A stretch of DNA of 64,000 nucleotides from Dryococelus australis (lineage: Eukaryota; Arthropoda; Insecta; Phasmatodea; Phasmatidae): positions 290,294,966 to 290,358,965 of the forward strand of contig CM057009.1 of the NCBI GenBank assembly GCA_029891345.1. Direction: 5' to 3'. The translations under genes and the position numbers were made by a program. Positions 19,441 to 32,062 of this stretch are shown one piece after another. A model generated the notes under the pieces. It was not told the DNA's origin. It was given only the letters and a program-made list of their open reading frames with translations, and made no database searches. Position 1 is the stretch's first letter. The number at the start of each line of letters is the position of its first letter.

Positions 19441-22400
19441 GAATTAGAAATATAACTTTGGACGACTTGGGTACCCCCTTCCCTCTAAAACTATTTTATT
19501 AAGTGGCATAGGTATTTTTAATTTCAATTAAATAAATATATAGTAATATAGTAATTTTGTGATGGCGAAGTCTGGTGAAATCTGGTGCTATTGATAAGAT
19601 TTTATAAAATTTTTTTATTTAAATTAGTATTAAATAAAATTATTATGGATTTAGTTTGCATATGTAGGTTTACTAAGATGAGTGACTGAAATTTGGGCCA
19701 GACTTATACTTTTAGCAGATATTTCAGAGTATAAAATACACTGAGGGTGTTTAATTAGTGTTTAAAAACTTTTCTTTCAACTTACTTCTTTATAGTTTGC
19801 TGTAAAAATGAAAGTTTAGGCAAAAAAAATCCTGAAAAAAAGGAGCAGGAAGTATGATTACATATACAAACAGATTGTTTCATGTAGTGTAAAGTTCTTA
19901 TTTTCAGGCCTAAATGTAGCGATGGGATAACCACATCATTTTGTAATTTTAATGAATTGATTCCGATAATTTTTTTAAATTATGGTTCTTTAATTAATTT
20001 ACATACGAACAAAAATTGAATTCTCCAAATGTATTTTAAATGAAACACCCACTAAAGGGTTAAATTGTATGTTATTTTTGATAATTTGTTGTATCATAAT
20101 TGATATTACTTTTCTTTTTTTAATAAAAAGGGTTATATGTGGTTAACTACAATGTTTAAACACCTGAAACTCGTGAATAATCTAATTTTTTTCAAATAAT
20201 ATATAAATTTATTATAATTATATATCTTATTGAATAAGTGCTTATCCTATTACTAACTAAAATATTTAATTTAAATTATGTTTTGTTGTTTCAAAAATTT
20301 AGCAGAACAAATTAAATCATTTGTTACATTACAGATATTTTGTGGCTGGTTTCACCAACACATTTTAAAATTTTAGCACCATATAAATATTGAATAAGCT
20401 GTCCCTAGCACCTTATACCATTTCACGAATTATAAACTCTTTTTAAAATGCTTTAAGCAGCTCTTAATTTAGGCAGCCGAAATTGGATGGCCAACTCCTC
20501 AGGCTCTGATTAAATCATTATAAACAAATTTAAAAAAATAGCTGCTACTGAAAATTTTTGTCTAGATAACCTCAAATGTGTTAAAAAGTATTTAGTTTTA
20601 TAATTTAAATTTTTTATAAATAAAAAAGACATTAATGTGTATCAAAGTTATTGAGTCTGGGTGCAAGTACGAATTTGCTGAAATAACATATGATTATGGT
20701 AAAAAACAAACACATATTTGTTTATGTGTATTGTACACGTATTTACAAGAAGTAAAACCAATATGTACATAGAAAATTGAGTGTAAAGGGAGGTAACAGA
20801 TTGATAAAATATTATTGTATTGAGTAGAGTATGCACAAGCTATGGAAATATTTTAAATAAATTAACAAAATAATTGCATTCAATAAAATACATATATTTT
20901 ACAGCAAAAATGTGTCTACATTATGCCTGTATCATTAATGTAAAAAATATATTATTACATTGACTGAATTAGTGATTGGACATAATATAATGTATTAACA
21001 GTTACATTTTAATACACATGACAAATTTACAGTACAAATTTCGTGCACATTTGACTTTGTTTCGTATTAGAAAGGCTAACGAGAGCCCAATTATAGATGT
21101 CATACAGGCATGACTGGTGATAATCATATTTTTTCAATTTGGATACTGGGCGTTTCTAAATTGCACATGAATATCGTCAATTTTATTATCAACAAAATAT
21201 CAACATTTCAGAAATTTCAATTCTGGTTAGTGATGAAAGCCAACATATTAATTAACCGTCCAATCCTCAACAGGGAAATGTATGTTCTTCACAGTGTAAT
21301 TGCTTGAAATATTATAGGCGAGACAATTAATAGTGCACAAAGGACACATTGTGAACATAAAAAAATAATTCCGATTTCGAAATTGCAACTAAGATCAATA
21401 CAGTCGCTGAATAAGTATATTAAAAATAATTAACTTCAAACGAAATTTATGCCGAAAAGCAATGTGTTAAACATACAACAGCTCTATTAAGTAGAAAAAC
21501 TTGGGATAGTCTTGTGTTAAATTTAAGACCAGGGTGGTTTTTTGAGTGTAATACGATTTTTACACGGAATCTACATTATGTTTAGGGAATGTTAAATCAG
21601 TGCCTAAACGAGTCAACAGATTCATTAAAAAATATATTGTTAACTGACGTGTACCATGTTCTCCCATCCCTCATTCAGCCCATCCACAGTATCGCAGCTT
21701 CGACAAGCACAGTGCAGTGTCATATCATATTGTGTATTTGTTTTCATCCATGGCCTCTTTAATTTTCAGTGTAGTGTTGATATCTGATGTCACGTGTGCA
21801 CCGCAGTGACCATGTGAGTTGGTTTGTTTACAGTTTGTGTTTATGTTGTGATTTCAAGGTAATGTGTATTTTCTTTCGAAAGGTTGGTTACTAAATTATT
21901 TGAAGTGTTTTATTATTGTTTTGTACAAGATAAGTGCTGCATACAAAGAGTACACAGATCATTAATTAATAAATAAGAGGGTAATTTTGTTTATGTGACA
22001 GTTGTAATACCAAATAGAATTGTTGAGAGTTATGGTGTTTATGTTTTGTGTGTTCTGTTTCCTGCACTAGAGTGCTCCATGCTCCCGTGCATTTAGTAGT
22101 AAATAAGAATGTTGTGGTTTCATTTTTTTCATTCCAGCGTTCACATTTATAAGGTAAACAAAAGCTTCACATGCTACTGTACCCACACCAGTTACACCGT
22201 AGTGTAATGTCATGTCCAGTGTCATATTTTTTTATCATAGGAAAATGAATTTAGGCATTATTATTTTTAAGAATATTCAGTGCGAAAAGAATATAACCTA
22301 AATGGCCAGTCAGGCAAAGTTATCTTGGCCAACATGACAGCACGACAGCGGACGTGTCCCTTCATAACATAAACACATTCCAAGTTTTACAAAATTGCAA

Positions 22401-25400
22401 TTTACGTGTTTTCTGACCAAACTGACATGGTGAAAATAAAGACACATGAAGAATTTACAGACACCAATAAATGTGAGACAGCGCACATAAAGTTAGAGCT
22501 ACACATTCTCTGTAAAAACACGTACATTTCAGGTTATGGGTGACCGGCTGCAGGACAGCCAGGACAGCTGGGTCACATGGTCAGAAATTATTGTGTTTTA
22601 AAAGTAATATATTTTATTTTGTTCTTTACAAGTGCTTCTGTCAATTCAGTGTTCATTTGTACCATTTCCAGGGCATCATTCAATTCATATGTAATTCAAT
22701 GATATTATCAATTTTTTCATTGGGTCATGCAGGAAGGTTTGACGCCTTTCTGCATGGCCATTTTTAGTATTCTAACGATGCTCACGTGGCGTAGACGTCC
22801 AACGCGGCCGCCCTGGGCTTCATCATTTTTATTCATAATCATGTAGTTGAAAGAGTGTAATATTTTAGTCTGGAATCGTAAGTGGTTTTTGCATAACCCG
22901 GAGAGAGCTCTACATCACAGTCTGGTTTGTTTATACACAACCGGACCTTGACTTCTCATGTAAATTGTCATGTAGGCATCGCGTCGTTTTTATCAGGGCC
23001 TGCACTCTCCTGCATAATGGAGAATTTTAATATATGTGCCTCCTACAAGGGTTCAATTAATAAAATGTATGGTTAAATGGAAGTCGCCATCTTTTATTTC
23101 TGGGGATGCCTAGCATCCCACATAATACATAACATTAACACGAACGTAATGAAGGCATCGGATGGCCACAACAATCCCTCGGGAGTAAGTGGCATCTTAG
23201 GGGAGGCCAACAGCCCTTACTGGTCCAAGCATAATGGGAATTTATTAGCATCAAGTCTACAAGATCACGTGAAGTCAGAACTCCACAGATGGCAGAACAT
23301 TGGGGTAAGCCACACTAGCGCCATTGGCCGAACGACCATGCTGCAGTCTCGTGCTCACCGCATCGTGACCTGGTGCCTATCCAAACACATCTACTCAGCA
23401 ACATTGCAATCATTATAGCCTCACCATCCCCCCAATGGTCCGGATAACTTACAAGCCATCATAACTTGGCATATTATATTTATAAAGCATTGAATATATA
23501 AACGCTTGGTCAAAGCTACATAAATATATGCAATGATTATAAAAAATTACCCTAGTAGATAATAGATAAGACAATTAACATTCTGACTAGTCAAAAAACA
23601 ACACAGGCCTATATGGATTGTTGTAATTTTTGTTGCGAAAAATTCCACTTAGCACTGATAATTAATAGAGATGAGATCATAAAATATCACAGAATTGCAA
23701 CACAACACAACACATACACAATAATAAATTAGTTTCGAAAAATGTAAATCTCATATATTCATGTACGTAATTTTAAGATAAATAAATTTCTGTATGCGTA
23801 GTTAGTTAAACAAATCGAATAAACATATATTTTTTGTGTATGTAGTGACATCTATTTTAATTGATTCGTCAGACAAATGATAAAGCTTTAAATGTTTACT
23901 CTTAAACTAATTTTGTTGTTAGGATTTGTTTACTTATAACAGACATAAACACAACATTTCAGAGGGGAAAAAAATGTGTTTTTTCCTTTCTTTGGTATAA
24001 TTCTCATTGGTTCATTTAGTCAATGACAACAAAACACCACTACCAACAGGAGAATATTTTTCAACTTGTTTCTTTAAGCAATGCCTAGCTTAAAAACACA
24101 TACAAATATGTGTTTTATAATGTTGAAACACCTCGACATCCTTAAAGGCCACTTAAGCGTAAATGTCGCTTTACTGGAACCTAGTTTATTCCCTGTTGGT
24201 GAAACCAGCCCTTGGTATATTTTCTTCAATGTGATGGTGGGATATTTATAATGCTAGGGTTGGTATGAGATAGTTGCAGAAGGTTGGTAAACATGGTGAC
24301 AGGCGAGTGGCTAATTGCCTTACATGGTGTTACGTTACTCTGTAAACAAAGTGTTAATTTTATGTGCTTCGGAAAATACTTCAAATTACCACAACAAGTG
24401 TGTAACTATTTTTTTTTAGTCTACCTAGGCGAGTTATGATGTGTAAATTTTGTTTCCACAGCAGGAATAAATTTACTGTTAAGTGTGTCGTTAATTGCTA
24501 GTTACATGTGAAAAAGTTGTGGTTGTTTTGTAGTTGTTAAAGACTCAAACACAATCGCCTGGTCCAGTGGATGGCCAGGGGGTGGTGATTGCTGATTTGT
24601 CCCCGCGACCCTTTTACATTATCGCCGATGTGCCATCGGCCGCTCAGGTGGCTGGTCAGGTCGAGTAGCTTAACTTTTAACTTTATACTACCGGTACAGC
24701 CGGCACACCAACTTCGCACAGTTGAAAGTCAATGAAAAGTAAGAACATCGCATACAATTGGCGCACATTTGAAAGTATTATAAACTGAGTAAAGAAAATG
24801 TTGTGCTAGGTCTGGTTTTACCAACAAGGATTGTATTATCGGAAAATCGAGATAATTTTTTCGAGATGAGAAGTTAAACTGCGATTTTTATCTCGATATG
24901 TTGAGCATGTTTCGCCACATCATACTATTAGAGGTATACGATAAGAGCATTTTGAACTGTGTCTTGTAGCATTTTGAAAAGAGATATTTGATCATTTTAT
25001 AGCATTTTCAGAAAGGATTATTAGCATTTTTTAAGCATATTTAATGACAAACATTAACAATCTGTAGGATTTTTTCAGTCATAATTGTCATTTGGAGATA
25101 TTTTTGTGAAAAAAACATTTTACAGATGTAACAAAGCAAACAAACAAACCTAAGAAATGTGCTGAATTATATTTCATGTTAATACAGTACACAGGATTTA
25201 CATTTCATTAGGGTACAAGGCATTCCAGAAACTCTTAGGTAAGGATTAACTAGTAATTAATATTTTACCATCTATTAAGCATTTGTAACGTTAACTATTT
25301 TGACGCACCTCTACGTATTGTCCATCGTCAAGAATATAGAGTTAAAATTATCTCGATTTTCTGACTTTATCGCGACGTCATATTGGTAAACAATTCGCAG

Positions 25401-26500
25401 GCTCAGTCATCAGAAGAGATTTTGCGTTGAGATTCTATGAAGAAATCACAGTGGGATAATTATGGCAAGTCGTGAAGGTATTTTGGCCATAAATAAACAG
25501 CAAACAGGATGTCAGGCATGACAAAACTTAATTGCTAAATTCTCCCTCATCTCTTCGCCTCAACTCACTGGATGCACACAATAGCTCTGAGGAGCTCGAA
25601 GCCATCTTTACAACAAATAAATTACCAAGAATCTTCTAAATGACAAAACAGCATTCTCAATCCCTAAAAAACCATGCCCACCCATCAAAATATTCGTGAT
25701 ATCTTCTTGTAATAAAATTTCCCATGCGTAAAAGCAAAATAAACAATACCACATGTTGGTTGTGATGTTTGCTGTTAGCACCAACTGACATGTACATTGT
25801 TTCCCTTTAAAGGCAGTTTCTCAACAGCCTGAACTGATCAGTTAACTGACCATACACCAGATAAGGCAATTGTGTTTGGGCCTTAATACTGGCCAGTTTG
25901 TGCCTGATTGTAAATATTGCACGTTTAAAATTTATACATTTTAATCATGCAAACTTTAAGCTAAAATTAAGTAATGTTAAGCTAAAATCAAAACGAATTT
26001 AAAAAAAAGTCATATGAAATATGAAATAAGCTATTTTATAGATTCAAACAATATAATTTATAGATTTAAAGAGAATTCTATATAATGCATAGTTTTAATA
26101 ATTTTCATTTATTTTAAACTTTTATATGCTATAAAAACTTCATTCTAATTTATTAATTTTAAAGCATTTTTATCAGAAATATTTAATTAGCGATTTGGTA
26201 ATGTAATATTACATTTACCACCTATATATAAATTAATTTTTTTCTTCTGAATTTAGATTCATAAATTTGAAACCTGTAACAGCATACCATTTATTTTTTT
26301 CTAGATCTTGTAGTTTAGCCAATTCAAATGAATTGTTTAACTTGTTGAGGACTGATTCCATTTTTTTTTGTGTTATTTATAAAGGAACAAATTTAATAAG
26401 AGAAAGAAAAACAAAAATTGTTATATAATATTTAAATTTAAAAATATATCCTCTTTTTAAAATTTATATTCTTATAAATAAAACATATAATTGATGCCCT
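19441..26500. other. AT-rich intergenic region, no recognised gene
   Basis: Seven kilobases with only short ORFs. Small deviations from the AT-rich background are a stretch near 21,660-21,880 with GT-rich, LTR- or promoter-like composition and a possible donor (TTTCAAGGTAATG), an unrecognised 113-codon ORF at 23,077-23,418, and a GC-richer patch at 24,540-24,720. None has enough signal to name. Confidence 0.45.
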
Positions 26501-26504
26501 CTTA

Positions 26505-27200
26505 CAAAATGGAAAATAATACCATATGTAAGCAGTGTAAAAAGTGTGGTGAAGTATTAAACATAGTAAGTATTTTACCACATAAACACACAAAAAATAA
26601 ACATATTAAGACATGTAAAAAATGTTATAGAGAATATAATAGAACCCATTATGCCTAAAAAAAAAAAGAGAAAGAACTATGCAAATGTGGCAAATAAGTT
26701 TGTAAGACAAATCTCGAAAAGCACAAAAATGCTAAATTACACAATACAGCTTTAGATATTCTAAATGAAGTTCAACATGATTATTCTACTAAGATATGTG
26801 AAGCATGCAAAGAGAAAAATCCCATTGATTCATTTTAACATCATAAGGCTACTTTAGACAAATTTACAACAAAATGTAAAATAGTTTTAGTGTATATGGT
26901 AAAAATCACTATGCCTTTAAACAGAGAAAATACTATGCCAATATGGAAAATATCTTAATATTACTCAACTCGAAAATCATAAAAACAGTAAATTGCACAA
27001 TACAGTAGTAGGTATTTTTAATGAAATTCAACATAACTACCCAACCAAGACATATACTCTATGTAATGAGAAAAATATGTACAATTATTTTCTTTTAACA
27101 AAACTTGTAAGGATAAACATACAACTATATGTAAAAAGTGTTTTAGTGAATATCATAAGAATTTTCGCCTTAACTAGAATTTACCTGGTTAAAACTATAT
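26505..27200 (+). pseudogene. Tandem zinc-finger repeat protein fragment
   Basis: About three units of roughly 100 codons can be recognised in changing frames. Each unit has a CxxC-type pair (CKKCGE, CEACKE, LCNEKN), about 20 residues later a second pair or remnant followed by an aromatic-rich segment (CKKCYREYNRTHYA, CFSEYHKN), and, in the first two, a KLHNT stretch (HKNAKLHNTALDILNE and HKNSKLHNTVVGIFNE). The KLHNT segments are very similar, which shows a recent internal duplication. The first unit also has CKCGK. Such zinc ribbons occur in virus-like elements and recall endonuclease VII-like folds. I infer a nucleic-acid-binding protein but cannot name a function. Confidence 0.6.
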
Positions 27201-27309
27201 TGTTATGATTAATAATTTAATTGTTCATTCTATTTTATTCCATTATTTTTATTATTCTCACATTTTTTATTTTTTATTTTATAATTAAAACTACTTCTTT
27301 TTAAATAAA

Positions 27310-27840
27310 AGAAAAATGTCGTCGAGCAATATAGCAGATGTGTTTAGTAAAAACCAGAGTGCAGGATTTGAGCATTTAAGGTAAAGGATATAAAATTAAT
27401 AATTGGTACAATCTAAGGAAATTTGATTTAATTTAAACTTTTACACCATTTATTATAAATGAATAAAGAAAAAGAAACTTTGCAAAATTACCATATTCAT
27501 ATGCCAATATTAGAGAAATATATTCAAATGATAGAAATGATTTAAAAGAAATATTTCCATTCTCTAATAATGTATTTTTAAAACCTAGAAATAAAATTAA
27601 GCCAATAAAAGAGTGGATTACAAAGAATAATTTTACAAAATTATCTTTATCAGATGCCAATTTCAATGACTTATGGATACAAGATTGAAAAGAATTTAAA
27701 GAAATATTCCCCTAATCTACTAATTTTTTCATAAGCAAAAGAAATAGAATAACCAATAAAAATTACAGATTTAATAAAGCTTTCAAAGGTAGAATATCAA
27801 CTTATATCATTGAGAATCCTTTAATTTAGTACAGCCTAAT
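27310..27840 (+). pseudogene. Helical repeat fragment with repeated KEIFP motif
   Basis: A plus-strand frame open from about 27,457 to the TGA at 27,687 contains LKEIFPFSNNVF and then NNFTKLSLSDANFNDLWIQD; after the stop the same frame repeats KEFKEIFP. The two parts look like tandem repeats of about 60 residues (xKLxxSxANxxxxxxxDxxxxKEIFP). The function is unknown. Position suggests it belonged to the same virus-like element as the polymerase. Confidence 0.45.
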
Positions 27841-27854
27841 CAATTTTAAACTTC

Positions 27855-28950
27855 AGTAAAAAATAAGGTTTTTGAGGTAATATGTGATCATGTTAGGACA
27901 TTTAGAGTGTTGAAAACAGCCATTAAATTATATACCAATTGTCGCAAGTAGGAATATAATCATGTAGAATTATTTACATTTCAGTCATTTAATCAACAAA
28001 TATTAAACAAAGGAGAAATTATAAAGATTTATAAAATTATAAAACAGGACTTACTTACACACTTATCTGAATCTCAAAGAAGAGTTTCAGGATGGACTTT
28101 AGATAGAGTAATTGGAATATACACTTAGCTATAAATAAGTATAATCAATTAAATGGAGCATCATATATAGAATTACCAGAAGCAATTAAGAACAAAAAGC
28201 CTGTATAAATGTGAAGAATGATGATCAAAAATGTTTTCTTTGGGCAATTAAATCAGCATTATTCCCAGCAGACAATCATTCAGATAGAGTAACTAAATAT
28301 AAGAATGTGGGGCTTAATACTGATAAAGAAATAACTAATTAAGAATATCCTATTAAAATTGATGATATACCAAAAGTAGAAACTCAAATTAATACTTCTA
28401 TAAATTTATACTCTATTGAAGGAAAGAAGTCTATGGTATATCCATTAAAACTTACAAAACACAAAAAAGATAAACATATATATTTACTTTATTTCAAGAA
28501 TGATACAAACTCACATTACTGTTGGATAACAGATTTATCGAGGATAGTTCCAGTACAAAAAATAATCACAAAATTAAAACTTATAAATGTGACATGTGCC
28601 TTCAAATCTTTTATTCTCAAGAAAGATTAAATAAACATACAGAAGACTGTTCTAAAAACGAATCAGCAAGAATCATTATCCCCCAGGATGATGGAGGTGT
28701 ATCATGGTTTAAAAAATGGGGCATACAATGAAAGTTCCTCTTGTAATATATGCAGATTTTGAATCAATTTTAAAGAAATTATTATCTACCTAACCCAAGA
28801 GAAATAAAAAATTTAAATTAATCCAAAAGTATCCAGTTTTAACAGACGAAGATATTGATAATGGTTTTAATAGACAAGTTCTTAAAGAGAGATATAATCT
28901 TACTAATGATCAAATAAATAACATCTATTTAAGTTAAATGATCACTCATA
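27855..28950 (+). pseudogene. Protein-primed type B DNA polymerase, N-terminal part, broken
   Basis: Several fragments match the N-terminal region of Maverick/Polinton DNA polymerase B in the expected order: a segment ending RRVSGWTLDRVIGI (about 28,078-28,120), then INVKNDDQKCFLWAIKSALF (28,207-28,266), HYCWITDLSR (28,518), a zinc-finger-like CDMCLQIFYSQERLNKHTED (28,588), and VIYADFESIL (about 28,744-28,773). YADFES is the exonuclease I motif, with Asp and Glu preserved. The rest of the exonuclease and the whole polymerase domain are absent. The enzyme would replicate the element's DNA from a protein primer. Stops and at least two frameshifts make it inactive. Confidence 0.8.
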
Positions 28951-28960
28951 CACAATGAAA

Positions 28961-30060
28961 TACCAGTTACACGAAGCTTCTGGTTTTTGAAACAGTTCAC
29001 ATCATCGCTACACTTATATATTGGTCTACAGACCCGCCGACACACACTAAACTAGAGACACTTGTTATATGTTTTACGGGCTGCCCCCATGTTATCTCCA
29101 ATGGTACTCTCGTCTGAAGACCCTGGCTACACAGGGATGCAATGGCAGACTGCTAATTTATTGCCCGCAAGAGTTTCCTCTTGTGAGAAATTAGTTAAAT
29201 GACCGGTTTGGAGTAATGCAATTTGGGTCACTGGGAAAGTTACTCGCTGTTCCTGGTGACCTGCAATAACATACTTTGAGCTGTTCGATTCGCCCCTGGC
29301 GTGCACTAATGCGATAGCTGACTGCCGCAGCACAAATTGTCATAAGAGCACAAGGGAGTGTTCGGCTCATGCCACAAGAATGTAAATAATTTGTTGTATA
29401 TATCTTATGTTTATATTTTATTAAATTAAACCATAAAAATATAAATAATTTTTATTTTTTGTAAATAAACAACATGAAAAAGTTATAAATAATATAAAAT
29501 CAGAACCATATTTCTGATAATACCATTTATCTGTTTTTCAAAGGTTATAACGAGTCTTTCGGTTTGTTCCTCGCTGTAATTCAGGACGAATAATATCTCC
29601 AATCATCTTGGTTGGTTTAGTATTCTTTCTTCATGTTTGGGGACGTCCATTGTTGATATTTGCCTCGAACACTTACTCGGTACCTGTTTTTGCTTCGCAT
29701 GACTGATGACGAGTGCTGTTTTGCGCTTTGCGCATCTCTACTGATGGACATCAGAAGTTGTTTGTGGTCTCGACTGGTAGGGAATGATGTAGATCTGTGC
29801 CTTCGCGATATTCGAACATTAATGTTGGCAAAAAAGATTTATTATTCTCAAATATAATTACAATCACATTGGAAAAAATAATTATAACAAATGTCAATGA
29901 TAATTACATATATTAAGATTAAGAGGTCGTTGGACCAGGGACTGAAGAGATTGATGGTCCTGTGGCTGAAGAGGTTGGTGGGCTATGGACTCAAGAGATT
30001 GATGTCTCATTTTCTGTAGTCGGAGGCGTCTCATCTATTTCCTCCACATCCTCCATGTCT
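28961..30060. other. Intergenic stretch, nothing recognised
   Basis: Base composition shifts to less AT-rich at 28,970-29,370 and 29,520-29,830. Short ORFs (29,127-29,333 minus, 29,660-29,857 plus) lack motifs. A GTTCGATTC at 29,284 resembles a tRNA B-box but no cloverleaf can be formed around it. Confidence 0.4.
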
Positions 30061-30104
30061 GTTACCTACTCCATTTAGCTGGAACTCCAGATGCTCACCA
30101 GGGA

Positions 30105-30560
30105 TATGTGGGTAAAAAATCCAAAAACCACTGTATTGCAAATCAAGTGATACAAAAAGTCGAGCCAAGAAACTGCCGATTATGTATCCAACGAAGATCC
30201 GGGAAATGCCCAAATAAAATACAAAGTTTTCCCCTGCGTATCCAGCCCACCTTGAAAAAGCTGGTTTTTAACAAAAGTTTCCCTTTGTTTATCCAGGTGA
30301 CAAATGCATAGGACCGAAAAGGACGACATCACATATCCAAGCTGGAAGGGGGGAAATTGGTGCCACACCCCATTTGTTCCGAATTGCATATCCAAACAAG
30401 TCGGGGGGAAATTTCGACCTATCCCCAATTATTTTCTATGGTGTATCCAAAGTGAAAATGGAATATACAGAAAATACCCCATTAATTTCCCGTGGCATAT
30501 TCAGGTGTCAAAAGTAATCTATTGCTAAACATTCCCTATTGCATATCCAAAATATTAATC
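30105..30560. repeat. Degenerate ~54-bp minisatellite anchored by ATATCCAA
   Basis: The word ATCCA (or ATTCA) recurs at 30,119, 30,186, 30,240, 30,291, 30,335, 30,390, 30,445, 30,499 and 30,545. The spacings are 67, 54, 51, 44, 55, 55, 54 and 46. The best anchor is GCATATCCAA, usually preceded by TTCCC- or TATT-type sequence, and the mid-unit often has GGGGGAAAT. Since 54 is a multiple of three, both strands keep long open frames (30,108-30,311, 30,304-30,528 and 30,428-30,180) that I regard as by-products of the repeat. Confidence 0.75.
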
Positions 30561-31924
30561 TTTTTCGCTCTTTTCTCGTACCCGCTTGAATACATGTGAT
30601 TTGCGATGCATTATCATTTAATTTTAAAGAGATTAATTATTAATATATTTGTATTTTTTAACCATTAAGTGTTTATTTTTTGTATGTCTGCCATCACTAA
30701 AGGCTGCGTTAGAACTGTGGACCATTGAAAATTCAAGTTTTTAAATAAATTTAACAATAAAGGTACTTATTAAGAGTCAGAGCTTCGTCCAAGGATTATC
30801 CAGAGATGATCTTCCTCGGAGTTGGACTGAGGATAGTCCGGACTAAGGGTGCACCAACTATATTGTTTTCATAAACCCCGACCAGTGTTTGACTAACTTT
30901 AGTAGAAGGATATACGAAGTTTACTATTACGAGGTTTACAGTGCATGCGGATTGCAGGTTTTCATTTCTAGGTAGCTCTAAACTTAAGATAACTTATTTA
31001 CAAAACATTGTGCTTCTTGTAAAATTTAATAGTAATTTACAGAAAACTTTATAGTGCACAATAAGAAACAAATATAATGTATTACTCTGTTTGTTGAATT
31101 TAAAATAAAAGTAGAAATTTTGTAAATATACATATATTATACAAAGTAATATTGGAAGAAATATGGTATATAACATTTGCCGGGGTGGTTCGTTTCTTTT
31201 CTGATATTCTGGTGGTTCGGTTGTGATAGTCTGTTTCAAGTCAGGAAGAAGACGATCCTCGTTGAAGAGTTGTCAAGGGGGGGGGGGGGGCTCTACTTTG
31301 ACTAGGGCCTGGTAGACTCTGGCAAAGCCTGGCAGACTCTGGTCCCAAGGGCACCACTCTATTGTTTTTGTTACTAACACTGGATTTCTTTCCTGTCACA
31401 ACAAACTGAAACGATAAAACCTACCCCGAGGGCTGCTCCCGAGCGATTAGGGACTCACCGACACACTACAACGCGAGATTAAATAGCACACTTGTATACA
31501 ACATAACAACACGTTAGACAGACATCACGACACTTACATTTACTCAAGCTGGGAGGCTGGAGGCGAGCTACACTCCCCAACCGACAACATTAACATGTAA
31601 AATCACATAATAATAGGCACCAAAACAAAAACAGCCTAAATGTGGGCCCGGTGCCCTAGACTTACACTGACACGGCCCCCATCTGCGGACCCTATGATTA
31701 GTCCAAATGTCTGGTGGCAACTGATTTTACAAATGCCCAGTGAGTTATGGGAGCTGCGGCTCCCGGTATCATGACACACATGTCATTCTGGTGGCATATG
31801 AGGGTCGGCGGTGGGTTCTGTGGATTGGAATAATGAAAAAATATATGTAAAGAAATTGCACACAATGTGATGAGAATGGCAGAAGCCTGCAGACAAAGGG
31901 GTTGTGCGCATGTCGGCATGGCTC
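30561..31924. other. Intergenic stretch with a poly-G run
   Basis: A run of 14 G lies at 31,277-31,290. Around 31,390-31,690 the sequence is less AT-rich and may include part of the 5' LTR or leader of gypsy copy B, but only 31,925-32,062 has a visible match to its other LTR. No gene is recognised. Confidence 0.45.
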
Positions 31925-32062
31925 TCGCCGCCACCAGCATATCCGCCACAGTTTTTAACAATCACGAATGACGTCAGTGTAAATGCACCAGTGCAGTGAA
32001 ATCAGGGTAGATATGTTTATTATTGTTTTTGAAATGGACATTTTAATATCTGGGTGATCTGA
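31925..32062 (+). repeat. 5' LTR remnant of gypsy copy B
   Basis: It matches 38,018-38,165 over about 140 bases, including CCGCCACAGTT, CACGAA[T/C]GA, AGTGTAAATGC and GAAATCAGGGTA. The homology stops on both sides, so this LTR is a fragment or has diverged beyond recognition. Confidence 0.7.

Larger units (their letters stand above)
26500..28960 (+). mobile_element. Maverick/Polinton-like (or related virus) remnant
   Basis: Very AT-rich sequence with a zinc-finger repeat protein (26.5-27.2 kb), a helical repeat fragment (27.45-27.7 kb) and the N-terminal part of a type B DNA polymerase (27.85-28.95 kb), all on the plus strand. This combination is typical of Maverick/Polinton elements and the related adintoviruses. 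All pieces are broken by stops and frameshifts, and the polymerase ends abruptly near 28,940. I see no terminal inverted repeats, integrase or capsid genes, so this is a fragment. Confidence 0.7.

Noticed and set aside
23077-23418. 113-codon ORF in AT-rich DNA
   Set aside because: No recognisable motif, no neighbouring exon signals, and composition gives no clear coding indication.
24540-24720. Possible tRNA-derived SINE in a GC-richer patch (TGGTCCAGTGG)
   Set aside because: The A-box-like word has no matching B-box at normal spacing and there is no tail or target-site duplication that I can see.
29270-29320. tRNA-like B-box GTTCGATTC
   Set aside because: No acceptor stem, anticodon arm or A-box at proper distance can be found.
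30105-30560. CRISPR-like array
   Set aside because: The repeat is degenerate, the spacing varies from 44 to 67, and the setting is eukaryotic. It is a minisatellite.
31277-31290. Poly-G run as a regulatory or quadruplex element
   Set aside because: A single homopolymer of 14 G is more simply a microsatellite, and its length is prone to sequencing error.
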